This document shows positions 34,172 through 44,024 of a stretch of DNA of 64,000 nt, in pieces. Each line of letters starts with the position of its first letter. The first letter of the stretch is position 1. Position numbers and translations under genes: made by a program. The DNA is from Harmothoe impar (taxonomy: Eukaryota; Annelida; Polychaeta; Phyllodocida; Polynoidae), in the NCBI GenBank assembly GCA_947462335.1, contig OX381705.1, positions 43,972,175-44,036,174 on the forward strand. Direction: 5' to 3'. The notes beneath the pieces are model-generated. The model did not search any database, had not been told where the DNA came from, and worked only from the letters and a program-made list of their open reading frames with translations.

Positions 34172-37069
34172 TTAGGGTGCAGCCTGAGGTCTCCTGGCTG
34201 CATTTAGTCTTGCATAATAGGCTTTTCTTTTGCCTTTCATTAAGGTACCATATATTTTTTTAATTGCAGTTTTGAATGCTTCTTTGGTTTTTGGTTTTTG
34301 GATAGTGACATCAAGTTTATCCCATAAGTCAATACCTCTAGAAATTGGGGCTTTTTTGAACATTTGAGATTTGGGGCATCTGGTTGGGAATTTAAACTTT
34401 CCATCAGACCTTGTGAACCTAATTTTTATTGCTGGGCTTGTCTTACAGGATTTTCTAAGCATAATACTCATGAGCAATTCCTTTCTTCTGTTAACCAGTT
34501 TTGGGACCTCTGCTCTCTCATGGAGCTCATCTGTAGACACTTCTATTCTTCGAGCTCTGAGGCAGATTCGTAGGGCATGGTTTTGGAGTGTCTGGAAGCT
34601 TTTTTCGCAGCTTTTTCTAGAAGAGTCTGCTAGGAAGCAGCAGTAGTCAAAATGAGGTAGTATGGCTTGTTTGTAAATTGCTATGGCTGCTTTTTCAGTT
34701 AACATATATCTTAGCTTGGACAATTTAAATATTTTGCTTGCAACTTTTGCATGTGTTTCTGAGACATACTTTGAGAGAGAGAGGTCACTGTCGAGTGTTA
34801 CACCCAGATACTTATACTGTTTTACCACCTCTAAGACATGGTTATTAATAGTTAGTTGCAGTTGGGGGAGATCTTGGATTTTGTTGTTTGGAGCAAACCA
34901 CATTGCTTGTGTCTTGCTTTCGTTAATAGTCATGCTGTTTACATCACACCACCTTTCAATTGCAGTCAGATCAACTTGTAGATTTCTGGCCGCCATTCGG
35001 GGATTTTTGTGGCTGCTCAACAGGACAATGTCGTCAGCATACATTTCGATATTGCAGAATCTAACATGATCGGGTATGTCATTGATAAAGAGAATGAATA
35101 GTAGGGGTCCTAGGACAGACCCTTGCGGTACCCCAAAATCCACCTTCAGAGGCTTAGAAATGTTTGAGGAAACCTTAGTACATTGGACTCTGTTTTTGAG
35201 GTAGCTCTCCAACCAGTTAAGGAAGTCATAATGCAAACCCAGTCTGGAAAGCTTCCCCAGGAGCATACCATGGTGTATGCTATCAAAAGCTTTCCGCATA
35301 TCGATATAGGTGGCAGCTGTACAGTTTCCATTATCTCTGCTGGTAAAAAGCCGATTGACTAAGTCGAACACTGCCTCACCAGTACTTGCATTTTTTCTAA
35401 AGCCGTATTGGAATTTTGAGAGGTAATTTGTTTGCTCTAGAAAATTATATAAGTAAGAATGAGCAATTTTTTCTTGGAGTTTTCCAATGATGGGTAGGAT
35501 ACTTATTGGTCTCAAGTTTGTAACTAATGCAGAATCTCCAGGCTTGGGAAGCGGAGTAACAGTTGCTCGTGCCCATTCAGTCGGAAATTCACTCTTGTCA
35601 AAGGAACATTGGAATAGATGTGTAATTTGGTCTGGTATAACAGCCAGGGCCTGTTTAAGTACCTTGGCATTAATGTGTGGTAGACCAGATGGTTTGTGAA
35701 CATTTATACCTGCGATAAGTTTTTTAACCTCCTCAGCTCCGACTTTGAGTCTTTGGCCTTTTTCTACATACAACAGTGGGTCAGGTTTGTGATATAATGT
35801 GTTTCCCACATTCAGCCCTTGGGCAACCTTTTTTTCGAACAGTTCGCTGCCAACATTGGCAAAAAAGTCATTTATGAAATCAGGTGTCTCAGTTGTCTGA
35901 ATGTAGTCACCCTTCTCATCCTTGAGTTTCAATGAAGCACCCTGTTTCGGCTTAAGTAAGTCATTTATACATTTCCAAAACTTAGCAGTGTCATTGGCAC
36001 ATTCATCAAGTTTACTAGTTATCATATCAGCTTTTGCATGGTCAACTGCAACGCTTATGTTTTCCCTTAGATTTTTAGCCTCTTGGAAGAACCTGGGGTC
36101 ATTGGTGGCAATATACTGGGTCACTGCTTCTTTCCTATCATTAATCAGTTGTAGTATGTGTGCATTGAACCATTCCTTCCCATAGTCCCTGAAGGTGAAT
36201 GTTTTAACCGGGCAAGTTACATCGAGATGTCTTATGATAACATTTAGTATAAAGTCCCACTTTTCAGTGGGAGTAGTAAGTTGGTAGAATGAGTCCCAGT
36301 CAGCCATTATTATGTCTTCCTCCAAATCTTTCGGGACATATTTTCTATATGAGCGGCCGGTAGCGGTTGTTACAGTGAATTTCTCGGGGGCCTTTTTTCT
36401 GATACAGTATACAGGCAGATGGTCACTTATTAAATGTTTGGAAACTCCTTTGGTATGTGCATGCACAGAGTTAGTAAGAATGTTGTCAATGGCTGAGCCC
36501 TTTCCTTTTTTATTTAGTCTAGTCACTTCAGTAATGAGTGGTGTCCAACTGAACAGCCGACATTTGGCTATGATCTTTTTGTAGCATTTCGAGTTTGTTT
36601 TTCTGAAATCTATGTTATAGTCACCACACAGCCACACTTCACAGTCAGTGGAATCACCTATGAGTTGTAGATGGTCACAGAATTTGTCAATGTCTTTACC
36701 TGGTGGCCTGTAGATGGTACATATTAATTTACGCTTATTATTTGGCTTATTTCTATTTACCGCCAAGCACTCAATATTTTTAGTTTGTACTGTTGGGGTT
36801 TTGTTTAAACTACTGTAAGCAGCTAGGTTATTCGGGATGTAGCAGGTTACCCCGCCACCCTTTTTACTTTTTCTATCCAGCCTATAGCAGTACCTTCCAG
36901 GCCAATAAGACATTGGCGCATCATGCTTTTTTGTGAACCAGGTTTCAGACAATGTTACTATTTCCCAGTCCTTCAGAAGTTGAAAAATTTGATCTTTCTT
37001 CTTTGTTAGACTCCTACAGTTCAGGTGGACAACTCCTAGACCCTTAGCTGGCTTAGGGATTGATGACAT
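34172..37069 (-). CDS. LINE ORF2: AP endonuclease and reverse transcriptase
   Basis: 965 codons from ATG at 37069-37067 to the stop at 34172. The frame is open 22 codons further upstream but without ATG. The APE-type endonuclease spans about residues 12-225: HLNCRSL near the start, SETWF (catalytic Glu), GDYNID at 149-154, SAIDNIL near 192-198 and SDHLPV at 215-220. The reverse transcriptase spans about 480-740: LRPISI, YIDMRKAFD (first Asp near 590), VPQGSVLGP near 647 and the YADD box at 677-680. A thumb/C-terminal region with YKYLGV and a basic tail follows. No RNase H domain is visible. The expected role is target-primed reverse transcription. All catalytic motifs are present and no frame is broken, so the enzyme may be active. 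Confidence 0.93.
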   Translation of the reverse strand: MSSIPKPAKGLGVVHLNCRSLTKKKDQIFQLLKDWEIVTLSETWFTKKHDAPMSYWPGRYCYRLDRKSKKGGGVTCYIPNNLAAYSSLNKTPTVQTKNIECLAVNRNKPNNKRKLICTIYRPPGKDIDKFCDHLQLIGDSTDCEVWLCGDYNIDFRKTNSKCYKKIIAKCRLFSWTPLITEVTRLNKKGKGSAIDNILTNSVHAHTKGVSKHLISDHLPVYCIRKKAPEKFTVTTATGRSYRKYVPKDLEEDIIMADWDSFYQLTTPTEKWDFILNVIIRHLDVTCPVKTFTFRDYGKEWFNAHILQLINDRKEAVTQYIATNDPRFFQEAKNLRENISVAVDHAKADMITSKLDECANDTAKFWKCINDLLKPKQGASLKLKDEKGDYIQTTETPDFINDFFANVGSELFEKKVAQGLNVGNTLYHKPDPLLYVEKGQRLKVGAEEVKKLIAGINVHKPSGLPHINAKVLKQALAVIPDQITHLFQCSFDKSEFPTEWARATVTPLPKPGDSALVTNLRPISILPIIGKLQEKIAHSYLYNFLEQTNYLSKFQYGFRKNASTGEAVFDLVNRLFTSRDNGNCTAATYIDMRKAFDSIHHGMLLGKLSRLGLHYDFLNWLESYLKNRVQCTKVSSNISKPLKVDFGVPQGSVLGPLLFILFINDIPDHVRFCNIEMYADDIVLLSSHKNPRMAARNLQVDLTAIERWCDVNSMTINESKTQAMWFAPNNKIQDLPQLQLTINNHVLEVVKQYKYLGVTLDSDLSLSKYVSETHAKVASKIFKLSKLRYMLTEKAAIAIYKQAILPHFDYCCFLADSSRKSCEKSFQTLQNHALRICLRARRIEVSTDELHERAEVPKLVNRRKELLMSIMLRKSCKTSPAIKIRFTRSDGKFKFPTRCPKSQMFKKAPISRGIDLWDKLDVTIQKPKTKEAFKTAIKKIYGTLMKGKRKAYYARLNAARRPQAAP

Positions 37070-37664
37070 GTTTACAGTTACAGTACAGGGTATACAGTTG
37101 CAAAAAACAGGATATATAACTTCTACAATGTACAATATCCCTCCCTAGTTTTATCACCAGGACTGGATGTAAGCATATACGAAGTACCAATACAAATGCA
37201 GTTGGGTACTAATGTATAATCAGTGTTTTTATATACAAAGGCAAGTGAGCACTTAAATAAGTGCGGAGGGGCTCGAACTGCTTTTTTCCAGAATGCAAAT
37301 GAAGCGTTATGGCATAACTCATTTAGTTACCAGTTTGTGGAAGTTTAGGAGGGCCTAGGACAATTGCCCTTTTATAGATTTACCTTAAATGTAGTCCCAT
37401 ATTGATTTAACTTTGAGCGAACACACATTAGATTTCTCATAGGATTTGATTTGATTTGAGTACACTGCCTCACTGTTAGCTTGAGGACATGTGTTTTTCT
37501 GGTTGAGTTTCATTGTCAGGTCAATTAGAATAAATGTTACACTTCATGCAAAAAGACCTGATACTTCTGGTCATGGATTTCTGGAAGAGAGAGGTAGGCA
37601 GTTATTTGGTTTAATGCAGATATAGATGAGCAGGCATGTTTCAGCCTATACATCCCAGTCACTG

Positions 37665-39233
37665 TTACCCTGTTGGCTTAGTGCCTGACCTGGATTCTAA
37701 TACATGTTTGTCCAGATCTAGATATGTTCTGATACCAGCTTCTGAGGAATTCTGGCATTCTGTTGTGCCATTGTCCGCATTTTGGAAAGCTGGTTGCCGT
37801 GGTCTTACACCTTGAGCCCAGGGTGTTCCATCTGTATAAGGGACACCTGGGTATGAGAGGGTGTTTTTTGTTATATAGGACAATTGTTGTGGTGTGTGGC
37901 TTAATGGTGGTGGACTGTTGTATCGGTTTCCTTGGGTGTTATTGTTCAGACCAGTATTCAGGGAAGTATGGCCTTTTCCGATTTGTTGAAGGTAATAGCC
38001 ATTCTGACCTCCAGGTGTTTGTGGTCTCTGAGTGTTTGCTTGGCTCTGTACATAAAAGTTCTGTTGTCCATTGTGCGGTAAGGTATTCTGCACTGTGGCC
38101 TGGAATGGGACATTTGATAGGTTATTAGCATGGTGGTTTTCATATGGGTTGCTATTATAATTGTTCTGCCAGTAGCCTTGTGCAGCATGGTTATGTAGAT
38201 GTAGACTGGGCGGTGGTCCATGTGAAGGGTGTGGGTTTTGGCCCAAACCCAGACGAGTTTGGATACTGTTGGATGCAGAGTTGGATGTTTGTTGCGTAGG
38301 GTTTGGGTGTTGGGAGAGTACACCATTTTCTTGGGGCTGCTGAGTGAGTTGTTGAGCATTGTGTTTAGAATGGTCCATGTGAGCACTTTGCAGCTCTGTG
38401 TTAGCTCTGTTTCCGCCCTGGGGATCATTGAGCTGCTGAGAGGGGTTTGGTTTACTGTCTTGATTGTTCACAGCTTTCTTGTCTGCTTCGTCCTTCTTCT
38501 GTTTCTTAGGTGAGGGAGCAGATTGGGCAGGATCAGGAGTTCCATCATCCTTTCTCATCAGGAAGTATTCCCTAACACTTGCTGTAATTTTACCATGTTT
38601 ATTTTGGCCGGAAAACTTGCCTGTGTCAAACAAGTTGCTTCCGAACTGTGCCGCAGCTCCCCATTTGTCGCAAAGTGTGGCTTCTATCAGATTTTCTGGG
38701 TCTGTCGATTTTAGGCGTTCTAGAAGAGCGGGGTTTTGCATATATTTGGCGATCATCAGCTCCCGCATGATTTCCTCACATATTTCAACCCAATGATCGG
38801 AGATTTCAACTGGATTTGCTATTTGTCTGCACTTTACTGATCGTGTTGCAGTCATAACCTTTTCTGCACGGTCCTGGTCCTCATTGGCCAGGCATTTAAT
38901 ATGTGCATATGCTTGTTTTAAGCTAATGTAGGTTCTTTCTTTGCCTTGATACACATATTTGATAAGGCAGTAGTAGAAGTTGCTTAAGTATGCAGATTCG
39001 CCATTGTATGTGTACCCACTAGGGGTTTGTTCAATCCTTTCAGGTTGCTGCTCACCATTTGGTGTTGCATTTCCAAATCTATTTCTAGCCTGATCTCTTG
39101 GGATTTCTGGTGGGGGTGGCGCATTTGAGAGTTCATCTTGGGCTATTGTTAATGTCCTATATAAACATAGCGTTTTAGTATACTTAAATGGGGTCCAACA
39201 TTCGCCTTCTACATTCCCACTCTGTGGGGTGAA
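37665..39233 (-). CDS. LINE ORF1: NADAR-domain protein with Q/N/P-rich tail
   Basis: 522 codons open, ending in TAA at 37667-37665; no ATG in frame, so the true start is unknown. Counting from 39233, a NADAR (YbiA/RibX) domain spans about residues 79-224: LSNFY at 83-87, K113, W148, M156, YMQNPALLERL, LIEAT, D.WG (191-192), G.N..G (209-214) and R221. The Glu of the family's usual S-x-E-H-x-x-Q segment aligns with Lys 106, so activity is doubtful. Residues 225-522 are a low-complexity Gln/Asn/Pro/His-rich region with a basic PKKQKK patch near the start. NADAR proteins hydrolyse N-glycosidic bonds of riboflavin intermediates or ADP-ribose adducts, including ADP-ribosyl-guanosine. Here a role in ADP-ribose or nucleic-acid binding is only inferred. 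Confidence 0.8.
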   Translation of the reverse strand, partial: FTPQSGNVEGECWTPFKYTKTLCLYRTLTIAQDELSNAPPPPEIPRDQARNRFGNATPNGEQQPERIEQTPSGYTYNGESAYLSNFYYCLIKYVYQGKERTYISLKQAYAHIKCLANEDQDRAEKVMTATRSVKCRQIANPVEISDHWVEICEEIMRELMIAKYMQNPALLERLKSTDPENLIEATLCDKWGAAAQFGSNLFDTGKFSGQNKHGKITASVREYFLMRKDDGTPDPAQSAPSPKKQKKDEADKKAVNNQDSKPNPSQQLNDPQGGNRANTELQSAHMDHSKHNAQQLTQQPQENGVLSQHPNPTQQTSNSASNSIQTRLGLGQNPHPSHGPPPSLHLHNHAAQGYWQNNYNSNPYENHHANNLSNVPFQATVQNTLPHNGQQNFYVQSQANTQRPQTPGGQNGYYLQQIGKGHTSLNTGLNNNTQGNRYNSPPPLSHTPQQLSYITKNTLSYPGVPYTDGTPWAQGVRPRQPAFQNADNGTTECQNSSEAGIRTYLDLDKHVLESRSGTKPTG

Positions 39234-39236
39234 CTA

Positions 39237-41459
39237 GTCAGAGGTAGGCTTCCGCCCAAAGATAACGCAAGGGGTAGTGAGATCCAGCTTTATTTGATGT
39301 TATGGATGTTATAGTATACATAGAGCACTTTCACAGGTTATATTATAATCACAGCCTTCCCTCCATATATATAGAGATATGTACCTCGTTATTGTCAGTT
39401 AGCTCCAGGGCTTGCATTGATAATTATACGCGACGGCCTTAGTCAAGGCAAGGTATACATATAAATATCCAGCAGGATTCCTTTGGGGAATCCGGAATGT
39501 GTAAGTCTCCGTTCATTCAACTAATAAATACCTTCAACCCAATCTCAGTTAGGCCATTATGTGTCCCTGTCATACTCATCAACATGCCCCGAGGCCGATC
39601 TTATACGCTTCTCTATGATACCGGATAGTATGATATCTGTTCTACGAGAACACAGGTGCAATCTATTGGTTACTCTCCGGTCACCACTATGGATCCGGGA
39701 TATACACATACAATCAGTTTCCAATTCATCAAGTCGGCTAGTTTAAATAATTGGCTTTCCAACTCCATGCTGATAAAGCCGGTATACTGTATCACTAACT
39801 CCATGGTTCTCTCCGGAATACAGGACTATACATATAGCACATGAATCAAATATCCAATATACAATTCCGGTGGCAGTGTTGTTACGTAATATCTCCAACG
39901 GAAATGTTACACCTTAATGTACAAATTCCAGTGATCCATATACTCCAATGTTTAAATCACAGGAAACCACTGTTAGTCAATGTTAAACCGATGTTAAACC
40001 TTTAGAACCACACACATACTCCTCAGGAGTTACACAGTGCCATCTGGTCTTCTCGATCGTACTCCCCAAACGCTCACTGATAACTGACTGCGCATTCCCT
40101 TCCCCCCAGCTTATACTCTGTTTCTTTTACTCTTTATTTCAGCTTCCCGTGGATCAATCTCTAGACCGCCTCCCTTCATGACCACGCCCAGCACATATTG
40201 ATTGCCTGTCAGTGTCATCTCTCATCCTTTATTGATCAACAATTAGGCGGCCCTACTTGAGACCATCCCGATGCAATGAGTCAGGGACCGGCAACGACCA
40301 CCCTCATTAGGCAGGGCCCAGCCATGACCATCCTCACCAGGCAGAGCCCTGCCACGGCCATCCTGTGTTCGCGGCCCGGTCTTCAGCTTTAGTCGCCGTC
40401 TACCCCCCATGCTGCTCTCATGGCCCTGGTTACCAGCCTCCATTACCACCTACCCCCCATGCTGTTCTCGGAGGCCCTGGCCGTGACTGCCATGCCCACA
40501 TGGATCCATGTCCCGACGTACAGCCCCATCTGCCTGCACTACTCACTCCCATCGCTGGGGCCGCGTTCTCTACTCCCCGTTAGCCTTCTTGGCTAACGAA
40601 TGGATTCATCCCGCCGTTATCTTTCCTACCAGCTGCTCTAGCCCGGATCCTATTTTATTTGCTGCTTTCCTGTTCGGGTTCTAGGCCCTGACCACGAGCC
40701 GAATATATTCAATCCAAATAACTTTGACTCTTATTATGACCAAGTCTACCGTTATAGGACCTTATGACATTATTTATATATCCTTTATATTCGTTATTTA
40801 CTGCGTGGCCCGCGTACTGGATTTGCCCGATTTGCATGTGACCTAATGTATGCGACGACATTCTTTTCTTTTATTATATTAGTCTCACTGAACTGCATCT
40901 TAATGTGTACTACTTCCCCCCATTTATTCAATGTATAAATACTATACCCATACATATTCATGCATATATATATACAGTTTCGCCCATTCCCATATGTTAT
41001 ATTATACGTTATTTATCAATCAATAAATGTGTCCTCCAAACATTTTTGCTCTTCTTTAGTTTTCCACTATAACCCAATCTGGAGTCATATCTTCTGGGAG
41101 ATAGTGGGATGGTATCCTTGTTGCATTGTCGAAGTCATATCGGATCCCATTTATCTCTATAGATGTCTCCATTATCTGGGCGTCTGTGCCGTTTTCCATG
41201 CAAAATCTTGTGATTCTGCGTAATTTGTTCTTGAAGACCCGTATGTGCTTAGGCTCATCTTCTGCCAGTACAATGGCAGCAGTAGTATGAGAAAGTGTAT
41301 TTCATTGGAACTTATGAGAAGTAATGCAATGTATATAATCTATCCTTAATGTTTGCAGTTAAATCTTCTATTGCGATTTAAATATCACATATTTATATTG
41401 GGCCAATAATTCATTTTAATATATCCCTTTCAGTGCTATAATATGATTTAATATATATG

Positions 41460-41462
<3 letters not shown>
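39237..41462. other. No gene supported; possible LINE 5' flank
   Basis: Up to about 40.2 kb AT-rich and without open frames. From 40,240 to 40,600 there is a GC-rich patch with short frames on both strands (for example a 68-codon minus frame at 40243-40449) that match nothing I know. Part of this may be LINE 5' UTR. Confidence 0.4.

Positions 41463-41539
<77 letters not shown>
41463..41539. repeat. TA dinucleotide microsatellite
   Basis: Nearly pure TA tract, 450 bp upstream of the transposase-like gene. Confidence 0.97.
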
Positions 41540-41540
<1 letters not shown>

Positions 41541-41993
41541 GACGTCTAGTACGAATTCGGTATACTCATATAGGTTCGGGATTATGGAGGTCATAGACTG
41601 AGTATGATATACTTATTATGCCCGATCTTCCACCTCCTTTACTAGACAAGGCTTTTACATACACCTGGTAAGCTGCATATTTATCTCCCCCATTTAAACA
41701 GACTCGAACTATTATAGCCCCAATAATGGACCATTGTTATGATAACAGATCACATGCCATGCAGTACTGAAACTCACCACCCTCCCTAATGTCATTCGCT
41801 GCAAAGTACACCATGACGGCAAAACGCTTTGTATAACGTGTGCTAGATATGAATTGTTATAGGCAGCAGGTTTAGATCAGGCACTCCTCCGCTTATTTAG
41901 GAAACTATGCCATAATTCGAGTGACTTGATTGATAGCAGTGGAACTTAAATCAAACAATTCCAGCACCGCCACACACCAGTACCAAACCGCAG

Positions 41994-44024
41994 ATGTTTG
42001 CCATATACCTATACGAGGAGGAAGATGCAGCGACATGTGACGAGGAGCCGGCCACGCTTGAGATGGCTGCAGAAACTTTACCAAAGGGTGCATACACGGT
42101 GTTGACGTTGGATGCATACCTGAGGGAAGTTGCAGAAGGTGAAGGCTGCAGAGTACTGGACGAGGAACCGACAACCCACTCTGTGCTGGAAGTTAGTCTG
42201 AACAAACCAGTCATACTGACTGAGCAGCCCAACCCGACCCCTGAGCAGCCGGCTGACGATCCAATGGGGCAGGACAGCCATGAGGTGCAGGTGGCGCCTA
42301 CACCGACGGACACGTGCACCGTCCAGCCGATCGCCCCTCAGCCCAACCCGACCCCTGAGCAGCCGGCTGACGATCCAATGGGGCAGGACAGCCATGAGGT
42401 GCAGGTGGCGCCTTCACCGACGGACACGTGCACCGTCCAGCCGATCGCCCCTCAGCCCAACCCGACCCCTGAGCAGCCGGCTGACGATCCAATGGGGCAG
42501 GACAGCCATGAGGTGCAGGTGGCGCCTACACCGACGGACACGTGCACCGTCCAGCCGATCGCCCCTCAGCCCAACCCGACCCCTGAGCAGCCGGCTGACG
42601 ATCCAATGGGGCAGGACAGCCATGAGGTGCAGGTGGCGCCTACACCGACGGACACGTGCACCGTCCAGCCGATCGCCCCTCAGCCCAACCCGACCCCTGA
42701 GCAGCCGGCTGACGATCCAATGGGGCAGGACAGCCATGAGGTGCAGGTGGCGCCTACACCGACGGACACGTGCACCGTCCAGCCGATCGCCCCTCAGCCC
42801 AACCCGACCCCTGAGCAGCCGGCTGACGATCCAATGGGGCAGGACAGCCATGAGGTGCAGGTGGCGCCTACACCGACGGACACGTGCACCGTCCAGCCGA
42901 TCGCCCCTCAGCCCAACCCGACCCCTGAGCAGCCGGCTGACGATCCAATGGGGCAGGACAGCCATGAGGTGCAGGTGGCGCCTACACCGACGGACACGTG
43001 CACCGTCCAGCCGATCGCCCCTCAGCCCAACCCGACCCCTGAGCAGCCGGCTGACGATCCAATGGGGCAGGACAGCCATGAGGTGCAGGTGGCGCCTACA
43101 CCGACGGACACGTGCACCGTCCAGCCGATCGCCCCTCAGCCCAACCCGACCCCTGAGCAGCCGGCTGACGATTCAGAGTTATGGCAACAACATCTGTTAG
43201 TGGGATTGGAGGAGGAAGAACATTGGGTAGAGATTACTCCACCATGCTCCCCAAAAGCTCAAGTATGCGACAACATCCTATTGGCGCCTGTGTGTGAAGG
43301 ACAGGATGCAGTCATGGATGAGACACTGCCCATGCAGCTCAGTCCGCAACTTGTCAGCTGTGAGCACGAGTGCGGCGACACCTCTGCTTCCCATACAGTG
43401 CAGCGCAGTGAAGCCCTTACTAATGAGACCCAGCCTCCTGCCGAGCCAGCACTGCCTGCTGTGGTGCAGCAAAGTGAACCCGAGTATGTGGACCCGGCGG
43501 AGTGCAGTCAAGTGGCCTACATGAATAAGCTTGGCCTTTATCCTGTGGCCACCTTGCCACAACAGCAGGAGTGTGGGGACACCTCTGTTTCCGACACAGT
43601 GCAGCACAGTGACGCCCCTACTAAGGAGGAGGATGCCAATAATGAGCAGCCGGCTGACGATCCAATGGGGCAGGACAGCCATGAAGTGCAGGTGGCGCCG
43701 ACACCGACGGACACGTGCACCGTCCAGCCGATCGCACCACAGCCCAACCCGACCCCTGAGCAGCCAGCTGAGGATGCCAATAATGATGAAGCACCGTGCA
43801 ATGTTGATACTACAAACCCCAGGGCCTTGATGTTGTCGGTGGACGATGTGTATGGTACTTCGTCGGGGGAGGACGATGACAGTTCCATCGCAGAATCATC
43901 CGTCTGGTACGCTTCACCAGTTAAATACAATTTGGAGGAGAGTTCACCATCCCCATACACCACAATAACTTCTTCATCTGAGAATGAGGAAGAAGAGAGT
44001 AGCAGTGAGACGGATGAAACATGA
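41994..44024 (+). CDS. Segment 1: acidic repeat-rich N-terminal part
   Basis: 676 codons from ATG at 41994 (preceded by ACCGCAG, a possible splice acceptor; the frame is open back to 41937) to TGA at 44022. About 78 unique residues are followed by eight 38-residue repeats plus a partial ninth, and one dispersed copy near residues 551-593. A Ser/Glu/Asp-rich end follows. No domain is recognised. The repeat is rich in Pro, Asp and Glu, so the product would be an extended acidic chain. It reads straight into segment 2 past the stop, which suggests a nonsense mutation, a read-through site or a sequencing error. Confidence 0.65.
   Translation: MFAIYLYEEEDAATCDEEPATLEMAAETLPKGAYTVLTLDAYLREVAEGEGCRVLDEEPTTHSVLEVSLNKPVILTEQPNPTPEQPADDPMGQDSHEVQVAPTPTDTCTVQPIAPQPNPTPEQPADDPMGQDSHEVQVAPSPTDTCTVQPIAPQPNPTPEQPADDPMGQDSHEVQVAPTPTDTCTVQPIAPQPNPTPEQPADDPMGQDSHEVQVAPTPTDTCTVQPIAPQPNPTPEQPADDPMGQDSHEVQVAPTPTDTCTVQPIAPQPNPTPEQPADDPMGQDSHEVQVAPTPTDTCTVQPIAPQPNPTPEQPADDPMGQDSHEVQVAPTPTDTCTVQPIAPQPNPTPEQPADDPMGQDSHEVQVAPTPTDTCTVQPIAPQPNPTPEQPADDSELWQQHLLVGLEEEEHWVEITPPCSPKAQVCDNILLAPVCEGQDAVMDETLPMQLSPQLVSCEHECGDTSASHTVQRSEALTNETQPPAEPALPAVVQQSEPEYVDPAECSQVAYMNKLGLYPVATLPQQQECGDTSVSDTVQHSDAPTKEEDANNEQPADDPMGQDSHEVQVAPTPTDTCTVQPIAPQPNPTPEQPAEDANNDEAPCNVDTTNPRALMLSVDDVYGTSSGEDDDSSIAESSVWYASPVKYNLEESSPSPYTTITSSSENEEEESSSETDET
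42228..43172 (+). repeat. Coding minisatellite, 114-bp unit, eight full copies
   Basis: Unit of 38 codons beginning PNPTPEQPADDPMGQD, repeated exactly every 114 bp from 42228 to 43139 and then a partial copy. Copies are almost identical at DNA level (one T-to-S change in copy 2). A further copy lies at 43644-43773. Such uniformity indicates recent amplification or gene conversion. It produces long antisense and alternative-frame shadow ORFs. Confidence 0.97.

Larger units (their letters stand above)
33643..39236 (-). mobile_element. Jockey/CR1-type LINE with two open frames, NADAR-bearing ORF1
   Basis: Minus-strand element: 3' poly(A) is seen as T12 at 33643-33654, then about 515 bp of 3' UTR, ORF2 (37069-34172), a 595-bp spacer and ORF1 (39233-37665). 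Both long frames are unbroken, so the copy is young. The 5' boundary is unresolved: ORF1 is open back to a TAG at 39236-39234 but has no ATG in that span, so the 5' end may be truncated, spliced or mutated. No target-site duplication was found by eye. The frames belong together by strand, order and spacing. Confidence 0.85.

Noticed and set aside
34364..36584. Several plus-strand frames of 60-130 codons
   Set aside because: Antisense shadows of LINE ORF2.
37763..38796. Plus-strand frames of 110-121 codons
   Set aside because: Antisense of LINE ORF1; no motif.
42280..43200. 306-codon plus frame (RCRWRLHRRTRAPS repeats) and 221-codon minus frame at 42414-43079
   Set aside because: Alternative frames over the 114-bp minisatellite. 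The unit length divisible by three keeps all frames open.
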